Made by a program: the position numbers and the translations under genes. A stretch of 64,000 nucleotides of DNA from assembly GCA_023375675.1 (NCBI GenBank), contig JALQBC010000006.1:806001-870000 (forward strand). The letters are read 5' to 3'. The stretch comes from Cytospora piceicola (taxonomy: Eukaryota > Ascomycota > Sordariomycetes > Diaporthales > Cytosporaceae). The notes under the pieces are model-generated. The model ran no database searches. It saw nothing but the letters and a program-made list of their open reading frames with translations, and was not told where the DNA came from. Shown piece after piece: positions 44,001 to 56,500 of the stretch. Position 1 is the stretch's first letter, and every line of letters begins with the position of its first letter.

Positions 44001-45307
44001 TTTGATCCGGAGAAGTTTGAATACCTCCTAGCTCCACAAAGTCCTCTGCCTTTCACTACGGTCACCCCACACCGGGCGGAAGGAACCCTCTGTAGCCAAG
44101 TCTATATGGCGAGCATCCACCCAGCTCATTTGTCTTGGCAGAATACTGTAAGGAGCTATCTTGTCACAGTTGTACATTGAAATTTTGCTAACTTGAACTG
44201 TTTCGCAAGCTGGGAACAGGGGTTTTCGAAGTCGCGGTCAAAGTGTACAACACCAGTACATACCCTCACTATATCAAGAAAGCTTTTATTGATGAATGCG
44301 ATGTGTTGTACGCAATGCGCACAATCAATCACGCCCATCTTTTGAAAGCCATTGCAGCCTTTACGAGAGGGGAACAGTGTGGCTTCATCATGCCTCGCGC
44401 CAGAGGTAGCCTCCGAACATTCTGGGAAACACAAGACCATTCAATGTATGGGTCTGAGAAGATGATTTCGTGGCTATTCACACAACTTTTTGGCATAACC
44501 GAGGGCCTGACCAAGCTTCACGAGCACCGATACGAAGATAAGCCGTCGACCCGTCACCGCGCATTGACACCTGACAATATACTGTGGTTTCCTGGTCATG
44601 ATTGTGATCCAGATACCTATTCCCTGGGAGTCTTGATAATTGGCGACGCTGGGGGGACAAAGGGACTGAACAAATACACGGGAGGGGATCGTGGCGTCAG
44701 GTTTAGATACGCGGCACGGGAGCTTAGATACGCGGCACGGGAGCGATTTCAATCATCAATCGATGATATTTGGTCACTGGGGCTAATCTGCTTTGAGTTC
44801 GTCATCTGGCTGATACGTGGGAACCGCGAAGTCCAGGATTTTCGCTCACAGACTTCACACGTGTATCTGTCGGACGAGGACGATTACCAACTTGGAAGAT
44901 GGTCCAGTATCTTGATGACTGACGAACGTTGCCTCCCGGGCACACCCCTTGGGGAGCTGCTTAGGTTCATCTCATGCAGGTTGCTCGTGTGGCAGAGCGA
45001 GTTTGATAGATACGCCAGTGGACGCTGCGCAGAGTCGTCTGAGTTTCACAGCTGGATATCTGAGTTGCAATCTACGGTGAGCGCAAATGGGCACTCATAT
45101 ACTGCCGTGCAAACAAATCTTCCATGGCCTGGGTCTGCAAGGCCTTATAAGCCGGGTCGTGAGCGTACCTCGGAATCGCCTGAAAGAGTCGGGGAGTCTG
45201 AAGTGGCAACCTTCCCGCCCCCGAGTGATCCTCCTCGGAGGGCCATTAGAAGTAGATTCCACAATTTATCTGTCCCGTGGCGTCGCCGTAAAGGAGATGG
45301 GAAGTAA
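41043..45307 (+). CDS. Large protein with AcuF-type C2H2 fingers and C-terminal pseudokinase
   Basis: Exons 41043-41371, 41445-42410, 42475-43267, 43353-44147 and 44210-45307 give about 1,326 residues. All later junctions keep frame with good branch sites (TACTAAT, TTGCTAACTT); the first donor could also be at 41366. The N-terminus has FDDCL...LGRLSLWISNIGV...STDYRLKD, a helical region common in fungal accessory proteins. The middle has cysteine/histidine fingers ending in CPLCG...RLEDHVVGHMRYLALSSLP, as in AcuF-type C2H2 proteins. The C-terminus is kinase-like: LGTGVFEVAVKVY (Lys972), then RHRALTPDNILW, where catalytic Asp and the following Lys of HRDLKPDN are Ala and Thr, GDAG for DFG, and IDDIWSLGLICFE. 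Asn and the metal Asp are kept, so it may bind nucleotide but should not phosphorylate. The role is unknown; it is a candidate partner of the divergent protease. Confidence 0.75.
44703..44744 (+). repeat. Perfect 2 x 21-bp tandem duplication inside the pseudokinase
   Basis: A 21-bp unit at 44703-44723 is repeated exactly at 44724-44744, duplicating seven residues (RYAAREL/RYAARER) in the kinase-like domain without breaking the frame. It lies near where the activation segment would be. Confidence 0.95.
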
Positions 45308-45722
45308 GACAGTCGAGTCTATAGATATTGCCAAATACTTAATGTTTTTCTTCAGGAAATAAGAGAGATGCCAGTTCTGTAAACTACATTTCCAAATCAA
45401 GTATCACTGCTATCATACGCAATGAACCCTGGAGCCTGCAAGAAATCTAACAGCCCCATCGCGCATCCTCTGGCTGACTTCCTCGACGAATTTCATTTCC
45501 GGTTGCACAAACATCGGTCTCATATAGACCCCACACTGCTCAGCTCGAAAATAATTTGATCATTGCGTTATATCAGCATAATCACATCATACGAACCTGT
45601 GGCAGTCAAGAGGTTCTACTGTCCTTGCTTTCCGCTCCTCGGCATGTGTGTTCATTGTAGTGATTCTTCAGGGGCCGGGGCCCTGTATTATACAGTAACT
45701 TCCGAGAGGCATCACGAGGCCA
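45308..45722. other. Intergenic 3' region
   Basis: 415 bp between the converging pseudokinase and methyltransferase genes; nothing recognised. Confidence 0.4.
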
Positions 45723-46481
45723 CTACTGCAAATCAATCAACGTCGCCGAAGCCCCCCTCCGTGGTCTCCTCGCCCTAAACAGCAGCATTATGCCAACCTT
45801 CCAGGTCTCGACCTCCTCAAAGTGTTCCGTCAACGCGGTCTCGACGTCCTCCCTGGTGTCATCCCAGTTCTTGAACACCCCCCACCAGTCGTTGTACCAC
45901 TTCAGGTAAAACCGCGTCAACCACTGGTTCCACTCCGTGTGCTTGATTCCCAGCACCGTAGACCCAACCAGCACGCCGTCGTCGCTGACCAGCTGCGCCA
46001 TGGTCCCGAACGCCTTGAACTTGTCCTTCCCGCCGGGCATGCAGTGAAACAGGTTGAACAGCGAGACGGAGTCGAAGCGCCGGGTGGCCAGCTCCTTGGA
46101 CGGGGGCGCGGTGACGTCGGCCTCGAAGCACTCGACCTCGGCGTCGGTGGCCACCGACTCGACGCGCGCCTTGGCCGCGCGCAGCGGGTTGGGGTTGAGG
46201 TCCAGCAGGGCGAGGCGGTGGCGGCTGTGCCGGCGCCAGAAGCGCGTCATGGCCGCGGCGGGCATGTAGCCCGTGGCGACGCCGCAGTCGAGGTGGTTGC
46301 GCGAGAAGTGCTCGCTGAAGAAGGGGAGCAGGACCGAGGTGGTCGGGCACCCCCAGATGCAGCTCATGTTGAAGCCCAGCACGTACACGTCGTACCAGAC
46401 CGAGAGGGCCGAGCGCGTGTAGACGGTGGCGTAGGCGTCTGCGCCGGTCCGGAAGAGGTTGTCTCTGGCGTAGTCGGCCAT
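45723..46481 (-). CDS. Class I SAM-dependent methyltransferase (secondary-metabolism type)
   Basis: 252 residues from the ATG at 46481 in a strong ACCACCATGG context. The fold is recognised from SVWYDVYVLGFNMSCIWGCPTT, FSRNHLDCGVATGYM (SAM motif I, with Cys and Ala replacing usual Val and Gly), LALLDLNPNPLRAAKARV (acidic loop after beta 2), VECFEADVTAP, FDSVSLFNLFHCMPGG (motif II region) and LVGSTVLG. This type often methylates small molecules and sits in polyketide clusters, consistent with the LaeA-like and PKS genes 2-5 kb away. Substrate is unknown. Single exon and GC-rich. Confidence 0.85.
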   Translation of the reverse strand: MADYARDNLFRTGADAYATVYTRSALSVWYDVYVLGFNMSCIWGCPTTSVLLPFFSEHFSRNHLDCGVATGYMPAAAMTRFWRRHSRHRLALLDLNPNPLRAAKARVESVATDAEVECFEADVTAPPSKELATRRFDSVSLFNLFHCMPGGKDKFKAFGTMAQLVSDDGVLVGSTVLGIKHTEWNQWLTRFYLKWYNDWWGVFKNWDDTREDVETALTEHFEEVETWKVGIMLLFRARRPRRGASATLIDLQ

Positions 46482-47149
46482 GGTGGTTGGTGGCTTGTTT
46501 GTTTGGTTGCTGAGGTGGGCGGTGTGGCCGTGGTGGCAGTAGCTATTGTGGTTGCTGTTCTGGAGGGCCTGGGATATCAAGAGGGCAAGGCTTCGGTGCT
46601 CCTGATGTCCACCTGATGGTGAGCAGTTCTTGTCGGCATGGTGCTGATCATAAGTTGTTGGCAACAAGGGTTATTTTTAGTGCGAAGTCGGGTGTTGGTC
46701 CCCGGCCCGAGTATTATTTTACCAAATTGTGACCTCTCTTATCTTTTTTGCCCGGACTCCCACGTCGCACCCGTCGTGTCTCGCTTTCACTGGTCAATTC
46801 CTTCCTTCGCTGGTACGATGCATGTCTGGTGATCTGTCGCATGCGAAAGTGGATTTATTGCCCACACCGTGTCCATGCGCAGTTTGTCTCGGCATAGTGA
46901 CATCCGTCATGGCACCGGATCACCAGCAATGCATTTCCACTATGCACGCAGAGTGGGACTCTGATTCCCTATTCCCACTTAGCACATCATCTTATATGCA
47001 AGGTACAGATCAACTCCTGTTTCATTCCACTCATTTGTGTGCAGTATTAATCGAACTCAGATGGACTAATTGATTAACTTGAGGTTCGTAAAGTTGGGGT
47101 ATCTAAATCTGAAGGAATAGGCTGAAATGCATTATTCGGCTGGTCTGTT
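46482..47149. other. Intergenic region
   Basis: 668 bp, short frames only. It holds the promoter of the methyltransferase and the 3' end of the LaeA-like gene. Confidence 0.4.
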
Positions 47150-48997
47150 CTACGAGACTTGCTCAGTAGAACCCTTCGCTGAAAATTGAGGAATAGCCAT
47201 TTTCGGTAGCGAGGAAGCAGACGTTGAAGCTGTTCCAGGTCGCGGCTTTTGACAGTAGACGGTAAACCTAGAGAAGGTCAGCAACTACTTGTCAACTCGC
47301 GTGGTATCAGTCAACCTACAATGTCATATAGGAATGGTATTTCGTGTCTGGAATCTCTCTCCTCACGTTGGCCAGAAGCGTCTTGACCTGTTCATCGGGC
47401 CAACCCAGCCCATCTATCAAGACTGGGATTGTCAAGGGCTCGAGGATTGCGATCCAATTCTGGGTCATCATATTCCCAATCTTTCGTAACTTCTTGCCCG
47501 GATAGCAAGCGTTGGTTGGGGCACCATTCTTCGTTTCCGTGATGCTCTCGAATCCGGCTCTTTGCAGGAGAGGCCTGTATTGGGTTGGGTAGTATAAAGA
47601 ACTGCCCAGGTCTTCAAGGCCTAAACAGTCAGTATTAGTAGGGATTATGAATGTCTTGAAGCAATACTTTCCTTGGCTTATGAGTCTGTTCCACTTCTGA
47701 AACGAAGTGTTATCGAGGGAGTTGTTGGGTGACTGCAGCACAACGATCCACTCAGTGAACTCAGCCCATCCCCCTGGGTTCAGGTTGTCGTAGATGGCCT
47801 GAACCAGACGCTCCTTCTCTGCCAAGTCACCCAGCATCCGCACGTGGACGAAGTCGAAAGTGGTGTTAAGATCCCAATCCCCGGTGGCGTCCCTGGCCTG
47901 AAAACAGCAGTTCGAGACCGAGTATGGCGGCTCAACAGGCTCGATGTCGATGCCCAGCACTGCACTTTGAGGATTTCGTTGGGCTGTGGTGACATGTTGT
48001 TAGTGCTGCTAGACACAACAAGGGCATACTGTCGAAGGAAACTTGCCATATTCCTGTAATAGTTTAGCGTAGTGCATTAAACCAGGAGAGAATTTATGCG
48101 ACGGAGTGGAGGGTAGCGTACCAATGCCCAGGTACCTGGTCCGGTGCCGATATCAAGCACTGTCTTTGGCCGTACCACTGGGGCCAGGTGAAGTCGTCCA
48201 TCGAAGAGTACTTTTATTATCTCATGTTGCAGCACTGTCATTCGTCAGGTGACTCAGGTCCATGGGTACAGTCATGATCTGCGGTGGTAGCACTGGTGGG
48301 GTATATACCATTTCTATCTTGTTCTTGCTGCATTAACGGAACTTTAAGTTAGCCACGCCCGCATTTCTGGACCCACTTCGAGGTTATGTGGACGAACTGT
48401 ACCTCAGTGTTTGGTAGAAAACCGTATCCTGTAATATTGCACAACGGTCAACATAAAAATCCCCAATCTCAAAAAAACACAACCAAAAAGAGGTTGCTTT
48501 GAACTGACGCTTGTAATAGGTTTTGCTGATCTTCTGGACCAGAGATCGAAAGAATCCACTCCCCTTGCTACCTCCCCTGGTGCTCCCCCTTATCGGACCC
48601 TGTCAGCAGTGCAATGTGATACATCACAACTCAGCAGTACCCTAGGGCAGGCCACAAATTGTGCACAACCAGGGACGGACGCATTGCGCAGGAGAGAAGG
48701 TGCTCACCGTTCTGAAGTCGCAGTCCCAACCTCTGCTTCGTCGCTGGAATCATCCGACTCGGACCGTGGCCAGATATCAATGGGTACCGGAGTCTCGCCA
48801 TCGTCGGCGGTGCTGCTGCTGCTTGGTGGGTATGTCCGGCCGGAGGAAGAAGTAGCGGTGTGGCTTGAGTTGTTCGATATCGAAGTCCTGCTTGTGTTGG
48901 AGGTGTTCGTCGATGGTCGCCCGGACAGCGGATTTCCACTGATGACGGTGCTGCCGCTCTTTCGCCGGCCGTGTCTTCTGTGTGTGTGTGAATCCAT
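47150..48997 (-). CDS. LaeA-like methyltransferase, eight exons
   Basis: Exons: 48997-48708, 48576-48509, 48428-48403, 48327-48309, 48234-48136, 48053-48030, 47983-47320, 47267-47150; 435 residues. Every junction has GT...AG ends and consistent phase. Exons 3, 4 and 6 are only 26, 19 and 24 nt, but without them the LaeA core is not built: KTYYKRYGFLPNTE-QEQDRNVLQHE (compare Y-x-LPNDE-x-EQDR), LFDGRLHLAPV, VLDIGTGPGIWQVSFD (SAM motif I) and GIDIEPVEPP. Then come FVHVRMLGDL, NPGGWAEFTEW and the C-terminal TLFTVYCQKP. The Ser-rich N-terminus matches LaeA-type disordered leaders. LaeA-like proteins are nuclear or cluster-linked regulators or methyltransferases of secondary metabolism. It is divergent from the PKS. 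Start at the first true ATG; an upstream exon is possible. Confidence 0.82.
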
Positions 48998-50599
48998 CGA
49001 ATATAGATATGGTTGTGTTGAACTACTCTGTCCAGGCGAGAAATCTGTGCTCAAGTGTACTAATCTTGATTCTCAGGAGCTTGGGCTCTTCCGGGTTTTT
49101 GTAAGTTTCAATCCCTGGAGGCATTCCGGGTCTTTGGTTTTGTTTTTTTGGTCCTCGAATTATTCAGGACCCGACCAGGCTGCTATGTCAGGCTTCAACT
49201 CCTTCAACGGTATGGCTTGAGATTACCCAATATTACACCCCCCCCCCCTTCCTCCCCCCCCCCAGCATGTCGGTCAACTGGTCTGGCCGCACGCCATGTC
49301 CGCGGCTGGCCGTGAAATTGGCCGATATATCGGTTGTGTCTCATAAGATCAACACTCTATATACGGCTCTCAGCCCCCCCCCCCATGCCTCTGATAGGGG
49401 TCCCACAGGGATGATGCCCTGTTCCTCGTTCTCAGCTCAGCTCTGACTCTTCTGTAAAAACGAAACTGTAGGTCACTTAGGCTGAAGTAATCTCCTTGCC
49501 TGAGGGCGTGACTGGCACATCATGCCACGTTGACAAGTTTCACGGAAATACAGAAACGATTGAAACATGTAATACTATGCAAAGACTAGACTGATCGACT
49601 AGTCACAAGAGCGACATCGATTTAAAATTCTAATAGGATCAGTAGAGTTTCGGTTGACAAGAAAGTGGGTATACACAGTACATACTGTGTGCGTCCGTTG
49701 AGATAGTGTAAAAGTCCCGATTGGGTGGAGACCTTCCTTGCATCGCAGCTACAGTCACCTGAACGTCCATATGGAAACAGGAAGGTGTCTTTTTCCTGGT
49801 GTCTCAACGATCCACGGCACGATCCCATCCAGATTGGACGTCCAAGCACCTCCACGGCTCCACCTGATTCACCTGATCCACTTGCTCCCCACCGCGAGAC
49901 GTTGCTACCTTCTTCTCTCCAATCGACGGCCCGCATCCTCCCGCGCCATGCCCAGTCGCGTATCTACTCATCCAAGACAGCAAAGAAGATAGCATCCGGC
50001 ACTTCATGTCGGTGAAAATGGCGCCAAAACATGCAGCTGTTGGTTCTTGTTGCCACCAGGTCTGGTCCCGCTCTGGATGGGCGTTGCATGATGGACAGTG
50101 GCCGGATCCAGTGTGTCGCAGGGAAAGGTCTGAGAAACTGGAGCCAAGGGTGCATAGGACGGTACGCTTGACACATGTTACAATCTGTTGGCCAGAGCTT
50201 CGTTTGTTGGCTGCTAGGTGCCAAGTACGGTCTTCAGAGTGGAATTCGACTGTGGGGTATTTGGATGCAATGCATGCTCAGAAAGAGGAGCCATGGCTGG
50301 TGATGGGTATCCAGATAGGTACCGCCAGAGTTTATGATGCAAGATATGGCCATTGCCACATGGTGACAGACAGAGAGAGATGAGTTCATGCTCGCAGCTC
50401 AAGCCGTGGCACTTCAAAAAACGGATTCCCGCGGATGAGAAGTCTTGGGAGTATCCACGTCTACTCGTTGATATATTAATGAGTTCTTCGCCCGGACAAA
50501 CACTGGGTCCTATATCCATATTCCAAAGTTGATCCCACAGACTTCAACGTCCTTTGGGTAATCAGCCAATAGATATATATATATATATATATATCCACG
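48998..50599. promoter_or_regulatory. Divergent promoter, LaeA-like gene / PKS
   Basis: 1.6 kb between divergent start codons. Contains C-rich runs near 49239-49263 and 49374-49384 and an (AT)11 repeat (50573-50594) ending five bases before the PKS start codon. The small frames here (for example 49964-50224) are not convincing. Confidence 0.5.
50573..50594 (+). repeat. (AT)11 microsatellite immediately upstream of the PKS start
   Basis: Eleven uninterrupted AT units, followed by CCACG and the ATG at 50600; lies in the 5' leader or core promoter. Confidence 0.97.
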
Positions 50600-53500
50600 A
50601 TGGATGAACCAATCGCCATCATCGGGCTCAACGCTCGGTTGCCAGGCGACGGAGATACGGCAGAGAACTTCTACGAGTCACTGCTTGCAGGAAGATCAGC
50701 TCGCACTGAAGTACCACCGGAACGATTCAATGTTGACTCGTTTTGGCATCCAGATGGCGAAAGGAGTGGCAGTGTAAGTCGAGCGTCCCTCATCTGCAAC
50801 TGCAGCCACTGACAGGCTTCAGACTCGAGCCCGACACGCTCATTTCCTTACGGGCAGCGTCGCGGCCTTCGATGCCCCCTTCTTCTCCATCACACCGGCC
50901 GAAGCCAATGGTATGGACCCTCAGCAGAGGGGAATGCTAGAGTCTGTCTATAAGGCGCTCGAGAACGGTCAGTCACCGGTCATCTCCAGAGACCAAGATG
51001 TGAAAATACTGACCAAGCAATAGCTGGCGTGCCAATATCAAAAGCGGCAGGTACTCAAACTGGCGTCTACGTCGGCTGCTTTGCCTATGATTATAATGAT
51101 ATAATAGTGAAGGACCTGGATATCCCTTCGAAGTATACCGCCACCGGGACTATAGCGAGTATGCTCAGCAACAGAGTGTCATGGTTTTACGACTTTCGCG
51201 GTCCAAGTATCACGGTCGACACCGCCTGCTCCAGCAGTCTCGTAGCCGCCCATGAGGCGTGTATGAGCCTGAAACTGCGTGAGATTGATATGGTAGGTGA
51301 GAAGAAATGCACTACATGGAATGATCACGCTGACCATCACCACAGGCTGTCGTTGGAGGATGCAATCTCATGCTCTCCCCTGAGTTGACTCTAAAGCTGG
51401 ACGCGGCTGGTGTCCTCGGCCCAGACGGAAAGTCGTACAGTTTCGATCACCGAGGAAACGGCTATGCCCGTGGAGAAGGCTTCGGCACATTGGTACTGAA
51501 GCGTGTCTCGGACGCTATCCGCGATGGCGATGTCATTCGTGCTGTCATCCGCAACTCGTCCACAAACCAAGACGGGCGGTCGCCAGGAATAACACAGCCA
51601 ACGAAGGCTGGCCAGGCTGCGCTGATCAGGCATGTCTATGAAAGGGCTGGCCTTGATCCATCCTTAACACGTTTCTTTGAGGCCCACGGCACCGGCACCC
51701 AGGTGGGTGATCCTATCGAAGCCGGCGCTATAGCCGAGATTTTTGCGCCTCATCGGTCACCAGACAGCCCACTGTATGTGGGCGCCCTGAAGAGTAACGT
51801 GGGACATCTCGAGGGCGCAGCCGGGGTTGCGGCCCTGATCAAGGGTGTTTTCACTCTCGAGAGGGGGGTCATCCCGCCGAACATCTGGCTCGAGAAGGTC
51901 AATCCCAAAATACAGGATTCATGGCATCTGAAGTTCCCAACCGAGGCCACGCCCTGGCCACAAGAGGGACTGCGCCGGATGTCTATAAATTCGTTCGGTA
52001 TTGGCGGCAGCAATGCTCATGTGGTAATGGACGATGCTGTGCATTTTCTCGAGCAGTACAAACTTGCTGGGGAACACCATACTGTGGATAGGCCAGAGGC
52101 CATGATAACTCCACCAACAACACCCCTTTTCAACGGTTTGTCTTGGTCAACTCCTACCAATCACCGAGAACAACACTGACAATCAGAACACAGACCATGT
52201 AAATGGAAGGCATAGTCGTGTTGATAGCGGCATAGACTTAGGTGCGGATCTTAAACCAACACAGTTGCTCGTACTGTCTGCATATGACCAAGATGGTATC
52301 TCTCGTGTACGGGACTCATACGATGGATATCTGTCCACAAGGCCTGCGTATAGTGTGGATGAAGCCGAGGAAGCTCGCTTTCTCAGAGACTTGAGCCATA
52401 CCTTGGCTTCCAAGAGGACACACCATGCGTGGCGGGCCTTCGCCATCGCGGATTCTCCAGCGGCTCTGAGACAGGGGCTCAGCGACATACCCACGCCGAC
52501 GAGGGCCAAGTCCGAGCCTCGTCTGGCTTGGGTCTTCACGGGCCAAGGAGCGCAATGGCCGGCGATGGGCATTGAGCTGATGGCGTACCCCGTTTTCCAA
52601 CAAAGCATCCTCGCCGCTGACAGGTACTTGAACAACCTAGGCTGCCCTTGGTCCTTGTCCTGTGAGTCCTCCCCCCCCCCCCTTCTCCTCAAAACGGCCG
52701 CTCTCGTATACTGACTGCACATAGCTGAACTTTCAAAGAATGGCAGCTCATCGCGTATCGATGACCCCGAATTCTGCCAGCCCATATGCACGGCGCTCCA
52801 GGTCGCGCTGGTCGACCTCCTGGCCAGTTGGAACGTTGGTGCCCATGCTGTCACCGGACACTCGTCAGGCGAGGTCGCAGCTGCCTATGCCACAGGTGCC
52901 GTGTCCAGAGAGTCAGCCTGGAAGGTTGCCTATTACCGTGGCAAGCTGAGCTCGAAGCTGATCCGCTCTGGGACCCTGCCAACGACCTGCATGGCCGCCG
53001 TGGGGCTGGACATTGAAGGGACGCGGGCCGCTATCGCGCGCGTCAACCAGATGAGTGACCAAGGGACCCTCGATGTCGCCTGCATGAATAGCTGGCAGAG
53101 CCACACCGTCAGCGGCGACGCTGGGAAAATCGACGCACTTGTCGAGATGCTTACTGCAGAGACGGTCTTCGCGAGGAAGCTCAACGTCGAAATTGCGTAC
53201 CACTCACAGTACATGAAGGCCATGGCGGATGAGTACCTCGAGGCGATGGGTGATTTACAGCCGGGAGACAGCCGGACCACGTACAAGGCTACATTCTTTT
53301 CTTCCACTCGCGGCTCAGCCATCTCTCTGTCAGAGCTTCGCGAGCCGTCTTATTGGGTTGCCAATCTTGTGTCACCCGTACGATTCTGTGAATCAGCCAC
53401 GGCAATGCTCAAAGGATCAGTGGACGAGCCCAAGGTCAATGGATACCATAAGGATGGGCCAAGCCCGTCTTATACAGTCACCGATATCCTGGAGATCGGA

Positions 53501-56500
53501 CCTCACAGTGCGCTGAAGGGGCCATTGGCCAACATCTCAAAGGAGGCCTCCGGTGGAGCCCCTATCCCGTACCATTCTGTCCTGAGGCGCAAGTCATCTG
53601 CTGTGCAAACAGTCCTAGAGGCAGCTGGGTCACTATTCTGCCAGGGCTACGACGTCGACTTGGCCGCAGTCAACAATGCTGCCAGCCCAAGCGGCTCCAA
53701 GCCACTAATGCTGATTGACCTCCCGAGCTACCCATTTAACCACTCCAAGGAGTACTGGACCGAGGGCAGGATCAGCAAGACCTTCCGTCTGCGCCCGGTA
53801 GGTCGCCATGAGCTCTTGGGCGCACCTACTGCAGATTGGAATAAGAACAATGCGATCTGGCGGAACTACATCCGCCTGTCGGAGAACCCCTGGATCGAAG
53901 ACCACGTCGTGTCCGGCGATGTGCTCTACCCTGCGGCGGGGATGCTGGTGATGGCCATCGAGGCCAGCCGGCAGGTCGCTGACAAGGACAAGACCCTCAG
54001 GGGCTTCAAGTTCAAGGACGTGTCTTTCCACGAGGCCTTGCGCGTACCGGACGATGCCCAGGGCGTCGAGTCGCATTTCTACCTACGTCCGTACAGGGAG
54101 ACGAGCCTGCCAGGTACATCGGCGTGGGACGAATTCCAGCTGTGGACATTTAGCAATGACGACTGGAGGGAGCACTGCCGCGGGCTGGTGCGGACTGAGT
54201 ACGAGGAAAGCCAGTCCTGCGAGGACCAGAGGCTTCAAGAGCAGTGTAGCCAGGCTCTACAGGATGCTCGCAGTGCTTGCAGTTCGAAGTTAGCGGCGGA
54301 AAAGCTGTACCGCAACTTCAAGGAGTCTGGGTTGGAGTTCGGCCCTACCTTCCGGACTCTGAGCGACATTCGGACAGACTCGAACCTCAAACTGCTAGCA
54401 GATGTCAACTCGCCGTTGCCCAAGATCCGGGAGATAATGCCAGCTCACTACATACAGCCCCATCTGGTCCACCCAGCCATGTTGGATGGAGTGATGCATG
54501 CAAACCTTGCGCCGCTCGTGTCGGTTCCTCGAGGGGATCAGCACACCAGAGTGCCGGTGTACGCAAAGGAGCTCTGGGTATCGGCGAGTCCCTCTGCGGC
54601 ACATGATGGTTACGTGGTATCAGCCCAGGCGTCTCGTCGCGGTCGAGCCGAGACGGAATCATCATTCACAGCTGTCCACCGCGAGACAGGTGTGCCCATG
54701 GTGTATGCTTCTGGTCTGATCTTCAAGACTCTTCCGGGTGGCTCGACTCAGGACCCTTCTGGCTTACTCCACGACTCTTTCAACCTGGAATGGAAACCAG
54801 ACCCAACACTTCTGAGCAAGAACCAGGCCTCGAAGGTCTTTGGCTTGTCCATGTCTGCCGAGGACAACCCGTCCAGCTGGATGGAAGACTGCGAGACATT
54901 GAGCCTGGCGTATATTCGTAGGTTCCTCGGGTCGGTCACTAAGGACCGCATCGATAGAATGGAGGATCACCATCTGAAATACGTCACTTGGATGGAGCAC
55001 GTCTCTCGCAACACCACCAAACAAGTGGTTTCTGAAATTGAGGAACTGGAAGAAAAGGTCCAGGCCAGGAACACACCCGAGGGTGTACTCATCATCGCCG
55101 TGGGTCAGGCCCTGGAGCAGATGCTGGGCGGGCCCCTGAACCCCCTGGATGTCATCTTCAAGGACAAGATTGCCGAGAACGTCTACCGCTATGGCCTGGG
55201 GTCCCAGAGGTGCTACGAGCAGCTTTGCAGTTACGTGGACGCCCTAGCCCACAAGAACCCCGCCATGCGAATCCTTGAGATCGGAGCAGGGACGGGCGGT
55301 GCGACCAGGCCGGTCATGCAGACGCTCACAGCCAAGGGGCAGCGATACCAAAACTACTGCTTCACTGACATCTCGCCCTCCTTCTTTGAGCAGGCGAGGG
55401 AGAGCTTCAAGGACAACCTGGGAAGTATGGACTTCCGCGTGCTCAATGTCGAGAACGACCCCTTGGAACAAGGCTTCGAGGCGGAGAAGTACGACCTTGT
55501 CGTCGCGGCCAACGTTCTGCACGCGACGAAGAGAATCGACGCCTCGTTGTCGAATGTGAGGAGGCTACTTAAGCCAGGTGGGAAACTTCTGCTCTTTGAG
55601 ATCACAAACATCGAGGTGCTGCTCAGCCACTTCTGCTTCGGCACGCTTCCTGGGTGGTGGCTGTCGGAGGACGAGGACAGGCGATGGGGACCTCTCATGT
55701 CGGCTTCAGGATGGCACCATCACCTGTCATTGTCAGGATTCACTGGTCTTGACGCGGCCTTCCCCGACTTCCCAGGATCCGAGCATCACATGAGCTCGAT
55801 CCTCGTTTCCACGGTGCCGGACGAGCAGACGGCATCGGACTCGACCGCGACAACATACATTGTCGTCGATGAGATGTCAGCACAGCAGGACGACATCTCC
55901 AAGCAGATTTCGAGTGTCCTGAGTAAGAACAACTCTACTTGCGAGATTGTGCCCTTGGCCGGCATCGCATCCCAAGACCTCCAACACGCCGCCTGCATCG
56001 TCCTGGTCGAGCTCAAGTCGTCACTCCTCCAGGACATGACCGAATCGGTATTCACTGCCGTCAAGCGCATGACAAGCCAGTGTAAGTCCCTATTTTGGGT
56101 GACCCGTGGCGGGAACGCCAGCGCTCCCGATCCAGATACGGAATTGGTGTCTGGTCTTGCCAGGGTCGCGCGCTCGGAACGACCGGGGTTCAAGTTCGCC
56201 ACAGTTTCGTTCGAGCAGAGTGAGAACTCGAGTACCATTGTCGAGAAGTGCGTGCAGACGCTCCTGATAGCGCAGGATGGAGACGAGAACTCGTTCAGGG
56301 TCACTGGTGGGGTCACGCACATCCCGCGTCTCGTCAAGGCAGATTACCTCTCTGAACATATTCAGTCTCAGACCGCATCCTTGGATGCGGTGCAAAAGGG
56401 ACTTGGCGAAGATCCTTCTAGAGCTCTGGTCCTTCAGGTGGGAACTCCGGGCCAGCTCGACACGCTGAGGTTCGAGGACGACACGCTGTACGACACGCCG

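Noticed and set aside
47600..47680. 47-bp intron-like segment (GTATTG...TACTAAT...TTTAG) in exon 7 of the LaeA-like gene
   Set aside because: Removal leads to an immediate in-frame stop; keeping it preserves the family alignment.
48309..48333. ATG at 48333 as the start of the LaeA-like gene
   Set aside because: It lies in the intron just before exon 4; using it would lose the conserved GFLPNTE segment that splices in frame to QEQDR.
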